Both the position numbers and the translations under genes were made by a program. From NCBI GenBank assembly GCA_023408815.1, contig JAEYJO010000080.1, positions 62,001-126,000 on the forward strand: a stretch of DNA of 64,000 bases. Direction: 5' to 3'. The stretch comes from Bacillota bacterium. Lineage in GTDB: Bacteria > Bacillota > Clostridia > Lachnospirales > Lachnospiraceae. Below the pieces are notes generated by a model. That model did not search any database. It worked only from the letters and a program-made list of their open reading frames with translations, and was not told where the DNA came from. How positions within the stretch are numbered: position 1 is the stretch's first letter; every line of letters begins with the position of its first letter. Of this stretch, positions 18,632-27,311 are shown in pieces.

Positions 18632-20112
18632 CCGGTAAGAATGTTCTCGTAATTGATATTGGAACAGGACAGTGCAGAGCCATTGTCTTTAACGAACAGG
18701 GCGGCATATTGGCCATGGAGGGAAAGGAATGGAACTTTAAGCCGGAGCCTTTGCATGGAGGGGATGCCTATAGCTTTTGCCCGGAAGAGACCTTTGAGCT
18801 CGTTATCCGGCTCATAAAAAAGCTGCTGACAGAACATATAAAATTGGCGGAGACAATTGGTGCCGTGAGCGTAACGAGTCAGCGTGAGGGAATGGTTTAT
18901 ACGGACAGTGACGGAAAGGAACTCTACGCGGCACCCAATATAGATAACAGGGGAGAGGCCGTGCTGCATTTGCTGGAGCCTAAACGGGGAAAAATCGAAC
19001 AGATTACGGGGATGCCTTTATTGGGACTTTTCGGACTGGCGCGTTTGGTATGGCATAAAACAAATGCCGGTTCACTTTTTGAAAAAATTCATAAAGTAAT
19101 GATGATTTCAGACTGGATGATTTACCGCCTTGGAGGAGAGTTTGCGACAGAACCTTCGGTTGCGGGTTCATCACAGATGTACGATGTGAAAAATAACTGC
19201 TTTTCCAAAGAACTCATGGAAGATTATGGAATTCCGGAAGCAATATTTCCTAAAGTGCTGGTTGCGGGAACACCCTTGGGCGGGATTTCTGAAGAGGTTG
19301 CCGGAAGAACAGGGCTCCTTGCCGGAACGCCGCTGGTGTCGGGCGGAGCGGATACGCAGGCGGCAGCAATCGGAATCGGCCTTCGGCAGGGAGAGCTTGC
19401 GGCGATTGCAGGAACAACGACGCCTGTGGTTGCTCTTTGGGACGGACGTTCCCAGCCGGGGAACGGAGTATGTATCGACTGTCATGTATTAAAGGGCACT
19501 TATCTTTTAGAGGAAAATGCACTCAGTACAGGTCTGTCCCTGCGGTGGATAAAAGATTTGCTGTATGCCGGGGGAGACTATGCGCAGGCACAGGAGGAAG
19601 CGGCCGGCATTGTGCCGGGAGCCGGCGGGCTGCAGATATATATGGGAAGCCAGATTTCCGATGCGGATTACGGGCAGGGACAGGGAGGGTTTTTATTCCC
19701 TGTTCTCGGTGATATGAGCAGATTTACCAGAGCACATTTTTATAGGGCAGCACTGGAATGCAACGCATTTTCCATAAAGGCAAATACGGTTTTCTTGTGC
19801 CGGCTGCTTCCTCAGCAGGGAAGGAAACATATTTTAAGAATCTGCGGGGGACAGAGTAAAAGCCCTCTGTTCAATCAAATTCTGGCTGACTGCATGAACT
19901 GCGAAGTGGTAACCTGCCGGGAAAAGGAAAGCACTGCTCTTGGGGCGGCCGTTATTGCAGCGGTAACGCTCGGGCTGTATGAGGATATTCCCGCGGCAGT
20001 CGGACACATGGTTCATGAGGAACAGGTATATCAGCCGAATACGGAAGCCGTAAAAGCGTATCAGGAAATATATCAGGAATGGATGTTCAAACATAAGATG
20101 ATAAATCAATAA
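18628..20112 (+). CDS. FGGY-family carbohydrate kinase
   Basis: Sugar kinase of 494 residues with the FGGY ASKHA fold. The N-terminal phosphate loop is VIDIGTGQCRAIVF, GGADTQAAAIG (about residues 240-250) lies in the interdomain region, and RICGGQSKSPLFNQILADC (about 405) matches the second FGGY signature. The GTG start overlaps the upstream stop by four bases, with AAGGAGGTTTTG as ribosome binding site. It probably phosphorylates the ketose made by the isomerase before aldol cleavage. Confidence 0.88.
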   Translation: MTGKNVLVIDIGTGQCRAIVFNEQGGILAMEGKEWNFKPEPLHGGDAYSFCPEETFELVIRLIKKLLTEHIKLAETIGAVSVTSQREGMVYTDSDGKELYAAPNIDNRGEAVLHLLEPKRGKIEQITGMPLLGLFGLARLVWHKTNAGSLFEKIHKVMMISDWMIYRLGGEFATEPSVAGSSQMYDVKNNCFSKELMEDYGIPEAIFPKVLVAGTPLGGISEEVAGRTGLLAGTPLVSGGADTQAAAIGIGLRQGELAAIAGTTTPVVALWDGRSQPGNGVCIDCHVLKGTYLLEENALSTGLSLRWIKDLLYAGGDYAQAQEEAAGIVPGAGGLQIYMGSQISDADYGQGQGGFLFPVLGDMSRFTRAHFYRAALECNAFSIKANTVFLCRLLPQQGRKHILRICGGQSKSPLFNQILADCMNCEVVTCREKESTALGAAVIAAVTLGLYEDIPAAVGHMVHEEQVYQPNTEAVKAYQEIYQEWMFKHKMINQ

Positions 20113-20126
20113 AAGGAGGAAATATT

Positions 20127-20780
20127 ATGTTATTAGAAATGGAAAGACAGAAAATTGTGGACGTAGGGATGATTTTGTACAAAAGAGGCTTGGTGCAGCT
20201 GACAGGCGGAAACACAAGTATGCGCAATGCGGAAAGCGGACTGATCGCTATCAAACCAAGCAGCGTTCCTTATATTGAGATGACCCCTGAGGATGTTGTT
20301 ATTGTGGATGAGAACATGAAGGTAATCGAAGCAAAAGAGGGCAGAAAGCCCTCTACAGAGGCTCCGATGCATACCGGCATCTATCGGGCGAGAAAAGACA
20401 TTCAGGCAATTGTACATTGCCACCCGGCATATGCGGTTGCATGGAGCTTGAAGGAAAAAGAATTTTTACGCACGGTAATTGCCGCAATGTATATGACCAA
20501 TGGGGCGGTAAAGGTAACAAAGTATGAGCATCCGGGAAGTGAAGCACTGGCTAAGGCAGCGGTGGAGGGCATTGGAAATGATTTCTCCACGATTTTGCAG
20601 GGACATGGAATAATCTGCGGAGGCTATGACATTTATCATGCACTGGAGCAGGCTATGGTAATTGAAGATGCGGCCAAAATCGCATGTATCTGTGAGGCTA
20701 TGCCGGGAGAAACCAAGTATTTTGATAAAGAACTGGCAGAGGCAGAGGGTATTGAGTGTGTCTCTAAGTTGGGATTATAG
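20127..20780 (+). CDS. Class II (zinc) aldolase, FucA/AraD family
   Basis: A 217-residue class II aldolase/epimerase. Visible elements are GGNTSMR (about residues 30-36), KPSSVPY, the catalytic glutamate in STEAPMHTGIY, the zinc pair in HCHPAYA (about 95-97) and a third histidine in LQGHGII (about 155). It would split a phosphorylated ketose into dihydroxyacetone phosphate and an aldehyde. The next gene encodes an iron alcohol dehydrogenase that could reduce that aldehyde, as FucO does. Confidence 0.85.
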   Translation: MLLEMERQKIVDVGMILYKRGLVQLTGGNTSMRNAESGLIAIKPSSVPYIEMTPEDVVIVDENMKVIEAKEGRKPSTEAPMHTGIYRARKDIQAIVHCHPAYAVAWSLKEKEFLRTVIAAMYMTNGAVKVTKYEHPGSEALAKAAVEGIGNDFSTILQGHGIICGGYDIYHALEQAMVIEDAAKIACICEAMPGETKYFDKELAEAEGIECVSKLGL

Positions 20781-20797
20781 GAAGCAGGGTGATTGAA

Positions 20798-21955
20798 ATG
20801 AATAATTTTACGTACGCACAACCTACTATCATTGAATTTGGAAGTCATATTCTGGATAAGGCGGTTGATATTATCCGGGAAAAGAATTATCAAAAGGTGC
20901 TGGTGGTAGCCGGAAATCACGTTATAAAAACGGAAGAATTCAGTGAATTAAAGAAAAAGATGGAGAGCGAAGGGGTAGAGGTAAGGGTATTTCAAAATGT
21001 GGAGCCTAATCCAGGTACAGAGACAGTGGATAACTGTGCGAAGCTGGCAAGAGAATGTCAGGCTGTGATAGGCATCGGGGGAGGTTCCGTATTGGACACA
21101 GCCAAAGGTGCCGCAATGCTTGCGACAAATGAGGGCAGCATCTATGATTATATGCTGGGTCGGGGAGACAGCATGAAAGCAGTTACAAATCCTTTGCTGC
21201 CCACGATTATGATCCCAACCACGTCGGGAACGGGTTCTGAGGTATCCGCATGTATTGTTGTTACAGATAAGGATCGTATTAAGGATCTTCTCTTAGACCC
21301 TAAAATGTGCCCTCAATATGCCATTATTGATACGGAGCTGATGATGACCATGCCGGAATATCTTGCGGCGGAAACAGGACTTGATGTACTGGGACATGCC
21401 ATTGAGGGTATGACTACAGTAATTGCAACGCCTTATTCGGATATTCAGGCAATAGAAGCAATCAAAATTGTATTTACATACTTAGTCAAAAGTGCAAAAG
21501 AAGGCGATGAGGAAGCCAGAGCACAGATGGCATATGCTTCCATGCTGGCCGGGATCGCGCAGAGTGTGGGAGGCTGTTGTATACCTCATGCAATGAGCTG
21601 CCCGTTGACGATTCATTATGGGATCGCGCACGGTCATGCCGTCGGAATATGCCAGACTGCGGCAATTCGTCTTACAAAAAATGAAAATGCGGACCGGTAT
21701 AGCAGAATTGTGAACTATGTCTGGCCGGAAGCTGGGATTGCAGAGGCGGATGCGGCTGACTATCTCATTCAGAAAATTAATGATTTACTGGATGAACTTG
21801 GCATCCGGAGAAAATATGATGTTGAGCCGGACGATGAAATGCTGACAAAGCTTGCGGAAGATGCGCAAAAGGATGACGGCGTGAACGTGAGCGCGATAGT
21901 TCCGGATATTGATATGCTGAAGAAAATGTATGTTGAAGTATTAGGAGGTGTGTAG
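20798..21955 (+). CDS. Iron-containing alcohol dehydrogenase
   Basis: Group III alcohol dehydrogenase of 385 residues. The nucleotide motif is GGGSVLDTAK (about 93-102) and the family signature TTSGTGSEVS follows near 142. Iron ligands are in LDVLGHAIEG (Asp, His), PHAMSCP and AHGHAVG. It is probably an aldehyde reductase (lactaldehyde- or acetaldehyde-type), reoxidising NADH. I chose the ATG at 20798; a GTG at 20789 is also possible. Confidence 0.9.
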   Translation: MNNFTYAQPTIIEFGSHILDKAVDIIREKNYQKVLVVAGNHVIKTEEFSELKKKMESEGVEVRVFQNVEPNPGTETVDNCAKLARECQAVIGIGGGSVLDTAKGAAMLATNEGSIYDYMLGRGDSMKAVTNPLLPTIMIPTTSGTGSEVSACIVVTDKDRIKDLLLDPKMCPQYAIIDTELMMTMPEYLAAETGLDVLGHAIEGMTTVIATPYSDIQAIEAIKIVFTYLVKSAKEGDEEARAQMAYASMLAGIAQSVGGCCIPHAMSCPLTIHYGIAHGHAVGICQTAAIRLTKNENADRYSRIVNYVWPEAGIAEADAADYLIQKINDLLDELGIRRKYDVEPDDEMLTKLAEDAQKDDGVNVSAIVPDIDMLKKMYVEVLGGV

Positions 21956-21956
21956 A

Positions 21957-22961
21957 ATGAACGGTTTTTCCTATCCTAAGCCAAGTGTGACTGATTTGGC
22001 AAAAGGGAAAAAGTCAGTGCTGCTGGCCGGCTGCGGAGGCGGCGGAGATATCATGCAGACGATTCCGGTCATGAATTACTTGAAAAAGCTGGGAGTTGAG
22101 CAATTCTGTCTGGTCGACATCGGGTGTAAATGGTGGGAGTTCCACGGAGAGATGGCACTTGGATGCGAGGTGCTGGATCTTGACTGGCTGTCCCCCTGCG
22201 AGCGGCTATCAGAAAATGCCGCATTGATATCCAAGGAAACAAAACTTACGGCCGGACATGGAAAAGGAGAGCCGTTGCACGAATCCTTAATTGCAAATGT
22301 GGTTGACGTCCCCATTGCCACAGTCAGCATGAGAGGCGGTGCGGTTGGCGTAAAAGCAGGACTGCAGACCTTGATCGATAAATTTCAATGCGAATTATTC
22401 ATTACATGCGACGTAGGAGCGGATGCATTTTTTACCGGAACAGAAACGCAGGTACAATCGCCGCTGGTAGACGCTTATTCTATCTGGTGTGCATCTGAAC
22501 TGAACATTCCGGGCCTGTATTGCGTCAGCGGCTTTGGCGGAGACGCGGAGCTTCCTATGGAGCACTTGATCCGCAATATGTCACTTGCTATGAAGCAGGA
22601 AGGATATCTTGGGGCAAACGGACTGACGCAGGAGGATGTAGTGATGCTTGGAAAGATTTTGGAATACATTCCCGGAGAAGAAGTTGAAAAATGGCCCTAT
22701 GAAGCGGCAAGAGGCAATATGGGGACCTTCTATTGCAAGCGGTTATGGTCTGTGGAGATGACACCCGCAGCGGCGGTAACGTTTTTCTTTGATCCCGATG
22801 TGCTGTGGAAGGTGAACCCTATCATCGGTGCGATTGCCGGCACAAAGACGCTGGAGGAAGCCGAAAATCTCATTATGGACCGGTTTAATCTGTTTCCGGA
22901 GTCGCGGCTGCCTGTGACGATCGTGGCGCCTACACCGCCTCAGGTTCCTGATGGCAAATAG
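21957..22961 (+). CDS. DUF1152 family protein
   Basis: A 334-residue protein I recognise as DUF1152. It begins with a glycine-rich loop (LLAGCGGGGDIMQTIPV, about residues 18-34), followed by alternating strands and helices and a second ITCDVGADAFF segment, suggesting a nucleotide- or cofactor-binding Rossmann-like fold. The start at 21957 follows TTAGGAGGTGTG. No function is established. It sits between the alcohol dehydrogenase and the amidase, so it may act in the same pathway. Confidence 0.7.
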   Translation: MNGFSYPKPSVTDLAKGKKSVLLAGCGGGGDIMQTIPVMNYLKKLGVEQFCLVDIGCKWWEFHGEMALGCEVLDLDWLSPCERLSENAALISKETKLTAGHGKGEPLHESLIANVVDVPIATVSMRGGAVGVKAGLQTLIDKFQCELFITCDVGADAFFTGTETQVQSPLVDAYSIWCASELNIPGLYCVSGFGGDAELPMEHLIRNMSLAMKQEGYLGANGLTQEDVVMLGKILEYIPGEEVEKWPYEAARGNMGTFYCKRLWSVEMTPAAAVTFFFDPDVLWKVNPIIGAIAGTKTLEEAENLIMDRFNLFPESRLPVTIVAPTPPQVPDGK

Positions 22962-22977
22962 AGAGGAGAGACATGAA

Positions 22978-23574
22978 ATGGCAATAAATAATCTTGCTAA
23001 GGTAAAAAAAGAAGACTGCGCATTTTTGATTATTGATATGCAGAACGATTTTATTTTGGAAGGAGCGCCAATTGAAGCCTGCAACGGGAGAACGATTATC
23101 CCGGCAATTGCAAAATTCAAAGCTTATTGTGCAGAGCAGGGAATTCCTGTAATCTATACAAGAGAAACCCACAGAAAAGAACAGATCGACTATGGTCTGG
23201 AGCTGGAAAGAGAAGAGCCTCTGCATTGTCTGGAGGGAACAGATGGAATCGAAATCATTTCACAGCTGCAGCCCAAAGAGGGAGATTTTGTTGTTAAGAA
23301 ACCAAGATACAGCGGATTTTATGCAACTGATATGGAAATTCTCTTACAGGGCCTTCATAAGAAAACGGTTATTTTAAGCGGTGTGGGAACCAATGTCTGT
23401 GTTCATGCAACCGCAATCGATGCCCAGCAAAGAGGCTTTCGTGTCGTCGCATTATCTGACTGCATTGCAGGAGCGACCGCAGAGCTGCATAAAGCATTTT
23501 TAAGAAATATTGAATATGTTTTAGGCGATGTGGTAACCTCTGATGTACTAATCGATCATTTCTCCCATAAATAA
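22978..23574 (+). CDS. Isochorismatase-family amidohydrolase
   Basis: Cysteine hydrolase of 198 residues. The catalytic triad is visible: Asp in IIDMQNDFI (about 17-25), Lys in VVKKPRYSGF (about 107), and Cys in GVGTNVCVHATA (about 140). Relatives cleave nicotinamide, N-carbamoyl compounds, biuret and ureidoacrylate. I chose the ATG at 22978 after GAGAGGAGAG; an ATG at 22951 overlaps the upstream gene. It is the last gene of the operon, before a two-way terminator. Confidence 0.85.
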   Translation: MAINNLAKVKKEDCAFLIIDMQNDFILEGAPIEACNGRTIIPAIAKFKAYCAEQGIPVIYTRETHRKEQIDYGLELEREEPLHCLEGTDGIEIISQLQPKEGDFVVKKPRYSGFYATDMEILLQGLHKKTVILSGVGTNVCVHATAIDAQQRGFRVVALSDCIAGATAELHKAFLRNIEYVLGDVVTSDVLIDHFSHK

Positions 23575-23584
23575 TCTTAAAAAT

Positions 23585-23630
23585 AAAAATCCTATTGCCG
23601 CAGACATATATAAGGCGATAGGATTTTTGT
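23585..23630. terminator. Bidirectional terminator
   Basis: AAAAATCCTATTGCC and GGCGATAGGATTTTT form a stem with A-runs on one side and T-runs on the other. It lies between the convergent genes ending at 23574 and 23634 and serves both strands. Confidence 0.85.
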
Positions 23631-23633
23631 TTG

Positions 23634-24572
23634 TTATTCCCCCAGCATAAACAGAGCGTCATCGATTGCCATCTTGGATTTGAAGCTGCCAAGTGCATAT
23701 AAGCTGTTAATGATGCGCAAGTATTTTTTTAACATTTTTAGTTTTCCGCCTTTCGTATATACGTAACTGACTCCGTCAATGTATCTCCGGTTATTCTGAT
23801 ATACGAGCTGACCGAGGGAAATAGAAGCGGGAAGCTCGTGATACTGATAATCCGTCTGAAAATTCTGTATAATTTGATTCAGCGCATAAATTTCCCGCGA
23901 GCCCATAATAATCATGGCATCCGGTTCGAGGCAGTACCAGACGATTCCCCAGCCGGAGGTGTAAAAGTCAAGCTTTTCCAACAAATTATTACGGATATAT
24001 TCATCGTTTTGCCGGATTGTGGATAAGAGGGTACGGCTGCTTAACAGCTCTGTGACGGCAGACTCGTTACCGCGCTGAACACCCTGTTTGAAATTATAAT
24101 ATACACCGCCCCAATCCATGACAAGCCGGATGGCTTCAAAGCAAAGCTGCTCGTTTCCCGTATCTAATGCCTGATGCAGCATTTTGCCGCCCAGAGCAAG
24201 AAGACGGTCGCTGTCTTTTTTTGTTGTGCCGGAATATAATTCTGCGGGAAGCCAGTCGGTATAGCTTTCTTCGTTTAATTCAAAATGCCAGCTATAACGG
24301 AGCTTGGAGGAAAGCAGAAAATCGTTCAGGTAAGCGATGAACTGCTGGTAAATTTGTTCCGCAAGCTTTTCCGGAATGCGGACATTGGGCTTTCTTCCGG
24401 CTTTTTTGACAGAACCTTTCTCCAATTCCAGAATGCTGGATTTGGAGTTGAGCAGCAATAAAAGACTGGACTTTTCTAAAAATTGGGAAAGGGTAAGTCC
24501 GTTCTTTTGGGCTTCGGTTTCAAATATTTGAGCGTAATGTTCATCCAGCTCTATGGTTACTTCTTTTTTCAT
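23634..24572 (-). CDS. Unknown protein with ribbon-helix-helix-like N-terminus
   Basis: A 312-residue protein I do not recognise. Residues 1-35 (KKEVTIELDEHYAQIFETEA, then LTLSQFLEK) look like a strand-helix-helix DNA-binding arm. A short basic linker, KKAGRKPNVRI, follows near residue 56. The rest is a helical domain rich in aromatic residues, about 230 residues long, with no known motif. It lies between the two large catabolic operons, divergent from the microcompartment operon, which is where a local regulator would be expected. That role is inference. Confidence 0.5.
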   Translation of the reverse strand: MKKEVTIELDEHYAQIFETEAQKNGLTLSQFLEKSSLLLLLNSKSSILELEKGSVKKAGRKPNVRIPEKLAEQIYQQFIAYLNDFLLSSKLRYSWHFELNEESYTDWLPAELYSGTTKKDSDRLLALGGKMLHQALDTGNEQLCFEAIRLVMDWGGVYYNFKQGVQRGNESAVTELLSSRTLLSTIRQNDEYIRNNLLEKLDFYTSGWGIVWYCLEPDAMIIMGSREIYALNQIIQNFQTDYQYHELPASISLGQLVYQNNRRYIDGVSYVYTKGGKLKMLKKYLRIINSLYALGSFKSKMAIDDALFMLGE

Positions 24573-24698
24573 CTTCCGGTACCTTTCTTTTATGCAAAAT
24601 ATATCTGCAAATATTTAAAATAATATTAATAACAAATTGGTATGACATTATATACTAATATTACCTTATAAAGGACGAAAAAACAATGAAAAATTCTA

Positions 24699-24726
24699 TT
24701 GACAAGATTGTAAAATATATTATAAT
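24699..24726 (+). promoter_or_regulatory. Sigma-A promoter of the microcompartment operon
   Basis: TTGACA (24699-24704), a 16-base spacer and TATAAT (24721-24726). Both hexamers match the consensus exactly. The leader from here to 24882 is about 150 bases. Confidence 0.8.
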
Positions 24727-24798
24727 AATATTAATAGAAAACAAGCAAGAGATGTGTTAACATATTTTTTGCGGACGGATTACTCCGGTATGACAAGG

Positions 24799-24825
24799 CA
24801 GTCACTTTTCAAGTGGCTTTTTTTA
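24799..24825 (+). terminator. Attenuator-like terminator in the microcompartment leader
   Basis: AGTCACTT, loop TTC, AAGTGGCT (one G-T pair), followed by a run of seven T. It is downstream of the promoter and upstream of the first gene. Confidence 0.7.
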
Positions 24826-24881
24826 TTCTTTTATTTTTAATGATAAAAGGATATTAAGTCTTTCAACGAGGATGTGGCAAA

Positions 24882-25250
24882 ATGGAATATGAACCAAAGT
24901 CGGAAAATGAATTTAAAAAACAGTTATCCTATTTGTATCATCGTGTGAATAAGGAGATTTATGGATATGGAGCGGATGCCTTAAGAGTTCATTATGTGGA
25001 CAACTTGATTGTCTTTCGTACAAAGGACAAAAGAGTTCGGATTTTACAGATTCTAGAACAGGAGCACAGGGAATTAAAGGCATCGGTTGACAGGGCATTA
25101 TTTGATTTATTTAATGCAAGATTGAAAGAGGGATTGGAGACAGAAGCAGGTCTGAAAGCAGAGGCGGTATTTCGTGACTATGACGCAGCTTCTCAGACTG
25201 CAGTTACAGTGGTATCGCTTGCGAAGCCTGTCAGTAATTTTATAATATAA
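24882..25250 (+). CDS. DUF2294-like small protein
   Basis: A 122-residue soluble protein. The arrangement (helix, YGYGADALRVHYVDNLIVFR, two helices, then a C-terminal strand pair) resembles the DUF2294 family, whose role is unknown. It is the first gene after the microcompartment promoter, but a second terminator-like hairpin separates it from ubiX. It may act as a regulator or accessory protein. Confidence 0.55.
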   Translation: MEYEPKSENEFKKQLSYLYHRVNKEIYGYGADALRVHYVDNLIVFRTKDKRVRILQILEQEHRELKASVDRALFDLFNARLKEGLETEAGLKAEAVFRDYDAASQTAVTVVSLAKPVSNFII

Positions 25251-25284
25251 AGCAGTTAAGAGTCGTTTTTTTAGTGTTTACATT

Positions 25285-25330
25285 AAAGGGGCACCTTATT
25301 TTGGAACTTCCAGAATAACGGTGCCCTTTT
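25285..25330 (+). terminator. Terminator-like hairpin between DUF2294 gene and ubiX
   Basis: GGGCACC (25289-25295) pairs with GGTGCCC (25320-25326), extended by AAAG/TTTT on the outside, and ends in TTTT. Transcription of ubiX and all shell genes from the promoter at 24699 must pass it. Confidence 0.7.
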
Positions 25331-25354
25331 GCTATGTAACAGGGAAGGAGCCGG

Positions 25355-25936
25355 ATGAATATGCGGTTAATAGTGGGCATTACAGGAGCCAGCGGAGCAG
25401 TTTATGGATATACACTTGTTCGAATGTTATCGAGACAGGGAGTGGATACCAGCATTATTTGTACGGATATGGGAAAAAAGGTTCTTGAGTATGAATGTGG
25501 AATTTCAGAAAGCGAATTAAACAAATACGGAACCGTGCTGGACAATCATGATTTGTTTGCGGCGCCTGCCAGCGGCAGTTTTCAAACGGATGGAATGGTA
25601 ATTGCACCTTGTTCTATGAACAGCCTTGGAGCTATTGCAAACGGTATGGGAGACACTCTGTTGAACAGATGTGCGTCTGTTGCCTTGAAAGAGGGCAATA
25701 AGCTTGTACTTATGGTAAGAGAGACGCCTTACAGTATGATTCATTTAGACAATATGCTGAAGCTGTCCAGGGCAGGGGGCTGCATTCTTCCGGCTTCTCC
25801 CGGATTTTATAAGAAGCCTAAAGAAATATGGGAATTGGTAAGCATTATGGTAATGAAAGTTTTTGACCAGTTCCATATAGAATATCCGGAAGCAGAAAGA
25901 TGGGGGGAAGATCATGAAACAATTGGGCTCTTCTGA
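25355..25936 (+). CDS. UbiX-like flavin prenyltransferase
   Basis: A 193-residue flavoprotein that makes prenylated FMN, the cofactor of UbiD. Family motifs are GITGASGAVYGYTL at the N-terminus, APASGSFQTDGMVIAPCSM (about 70-88) and MVRETPYS (about 118). The last motif binds the prenyl-phosphate donor. After PCSM the family usually has Lys and here has Asn. The gene overlaps ubiD by 23 bases, so the pair is translationally coupled. Confidence 0.9.
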   Translation: MNMRLIVGITGASGAVYGYTLVRMLSRQGVDTSIICTDMGKKVLEYECGISESELNKYGTVLDNHDLFAAPASGSFQTDGMVIAPCSMNSLGAIANGMGDTLLNRCASVALKEGNKLVLMVRETPYSMIHLDNMLKLSRAGGCILPASPGFYKKPKEIWELVSIMVMKVFDQFHIEYPEAERWGEDHETIGLF

Positions 25937-27311
25937 AGCAATCACAAACATAAAAGATTTATGTGAAAAGTTAGAACGGGAGAAGATGGTTGGACATATT
26001 ACCAGACAGGTCCGTTCCGAGTATGAAGCGATGGCTGTAATGAAAAAATCAAAGGGAATGATTCCTCTGCGTTTTTACCGGATCGATCATTATCCCTATG
26101 AGATGTGGTCAGGCTTCGGAGGAACAAGAGAGCTTATTGCAAAATCCATCGGAACGGATTGGTATAATCTGCGCCATTGCCTTTCAAGAGCTCTTTTGGA
26201 GGCGGACAGCGGTCATACGGAGTATGTTCCTCACCCATTATGCCAGCAAAATATCGTTACGGGAGAAATTGATCTGGAAAGTTATTTCCCGGTGCTCAGA
26301 CATTATGAAAAAGACAATGGACGATTTGTGATTTCGGGAATTCTAGTGGTAAAGAATAAAGATGGCAGCAGGCAATATACGTCTGTACGGCGTATGAGCT
26401 ATTTGGGCAAAAACCGTATGACCATTATGGCCGGTACGCAAAGTATGCAAAGCCTGATGGAGGAACATGTTAGGACAAAGGAGCCGATTGACATTGCGTT
26501 AATGTTTGGAGTCGTACCGGCGGTGGTGTTAAGCTCCCAGATCAACAGCGGATTATTTGATGTAGACAAAATGCAGGTGGCAGGTGCCTTGCTGAACACA
26601 ACGCTGGGAATAGCGAAATGCAAAACTGTTGCGTTGGACGTGCTGGCAGATGCGCAGGTGGTGTTGGAGGGGAAATGGTATCCTTGGATACTGGAAGAGG
26701 AAGGTCCTTTTGGAGAAATTGCATATTACTACGGAACGCCCACAAAGCTGCCGGTTTGTGAGTTCCAATGTATGACTTATCAGAACGATCCGGTTTGGTA
26801 CAGCTTTTTCCCGTCGGGCTCCGAAGAAAAGACGCCTATGGCAATCAGCAGGGAAATGAATTTGTATCAGACGATAGCCATGACGGTTCCGGGAGTAAAA
26901 GAGGTCCATCTGACCCCGGGCGGGGCGGGGCGTTTCCACGCAGTCGTTCAAATTAAAAAGCATGATGAGACAGACGGAAAGCAGGCGGCCTTGGCAGCCT
27001 TTGCGTCGGATAAGGATTTAAAGCATGTAGTAGTAGTGGATGAAGACGTGGATATATGGGATATGCAGGAGGTGGAATGGGCAATTGCCACAAGGGTTCA
27101 ATTCGATCAGGATGTATTTGTCATGTCAGGGATGAGCGGCACTCCGCTGGATGCGAGCTTTACGGTGGGCAATAAGGAGGCGAAAGCGGGAATTGACGCT
27201 ACAAAACCGCTGGGACACAGTAAATTTGTCAGAACGGCGGTACCTGGGGAGGAGAATATTTGTCTGGAAGACTATCTGGAGAATCTGAATACGGGAGGAT
27301 TATTTCGGTAA
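25914..27311 (+). CDS. UbiD-family prenyl-FMN decarboxylase
   Basis: Reversible (de)carboxylase of 465 residues acting on aromatic, heteroaromatic or conjugated acids. The EGPFGE motif (about residues 262-267) carries the acidic catalytic residues, and SVRRMSYLGKNRM (about 153) gives the arginine-containing active-site strand. UbiD proteins in microcompartment operons are unusual. With amidohydrolases nearby, an imidazole carboxylate such as 4-amino-5-imidazolecarboxylate is an attractive but unproven substrate. Confidence 0.88.
   Translation: MKQLGSSEAITNIKDLCEKLEREKMVGHITRQVRSEYEAMAVMKKSKGMIPLRFYRIDHYPYEMWSGFGGTRELIAKSIGTDWYNLRHCLSRALLEADSGHTEYVPHPLCQQNIVTGEIDLESYFPVLRHYEKDNGRFVISGILVVKNKDGSRQYTSVRRMSYLGKNRMTIMAGTQSMQSLMEEHVRTKEPIDIALMFGVVPAVVLSSQINSGLFDVDKMQVAGALLNTTLGIAKCKTVALDVLADAQVVLEGKWYPWILEEEGPFGEIAYYYGTPTKLPVCEFQCMTYQNDPVWYSFFPSGSEEKTPMAISREMNLYQTIAMTVPGVKEVHLTPGGAGRFHAVVQIKKHDETDGKQAALAAFASDKDLKHVVVVDEDVDIWDMQEVEWAIATRVQFDQDVFVMSGMSGTPLDASFTVGNKEAKAGIDATKPLGHSKFVRTAVPGEENICLEDYLENLNTGGLFR

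Larger units (their letters stand above)
24573..24881 (+). promoter_or_regulatory. Leader region of the microcompartment operon
   Basis: This gene-free stretch holds the divergent promoter space of the 23634 gene, a strong sigma-A promoter (24699-24726), a long A/T-rich transcribed leader and a terminator hairpin (24799-24825) before the first start codon at 24882. A small CGGATTACTCCG stem lies just before that hairpin. Confidence 0.6.
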
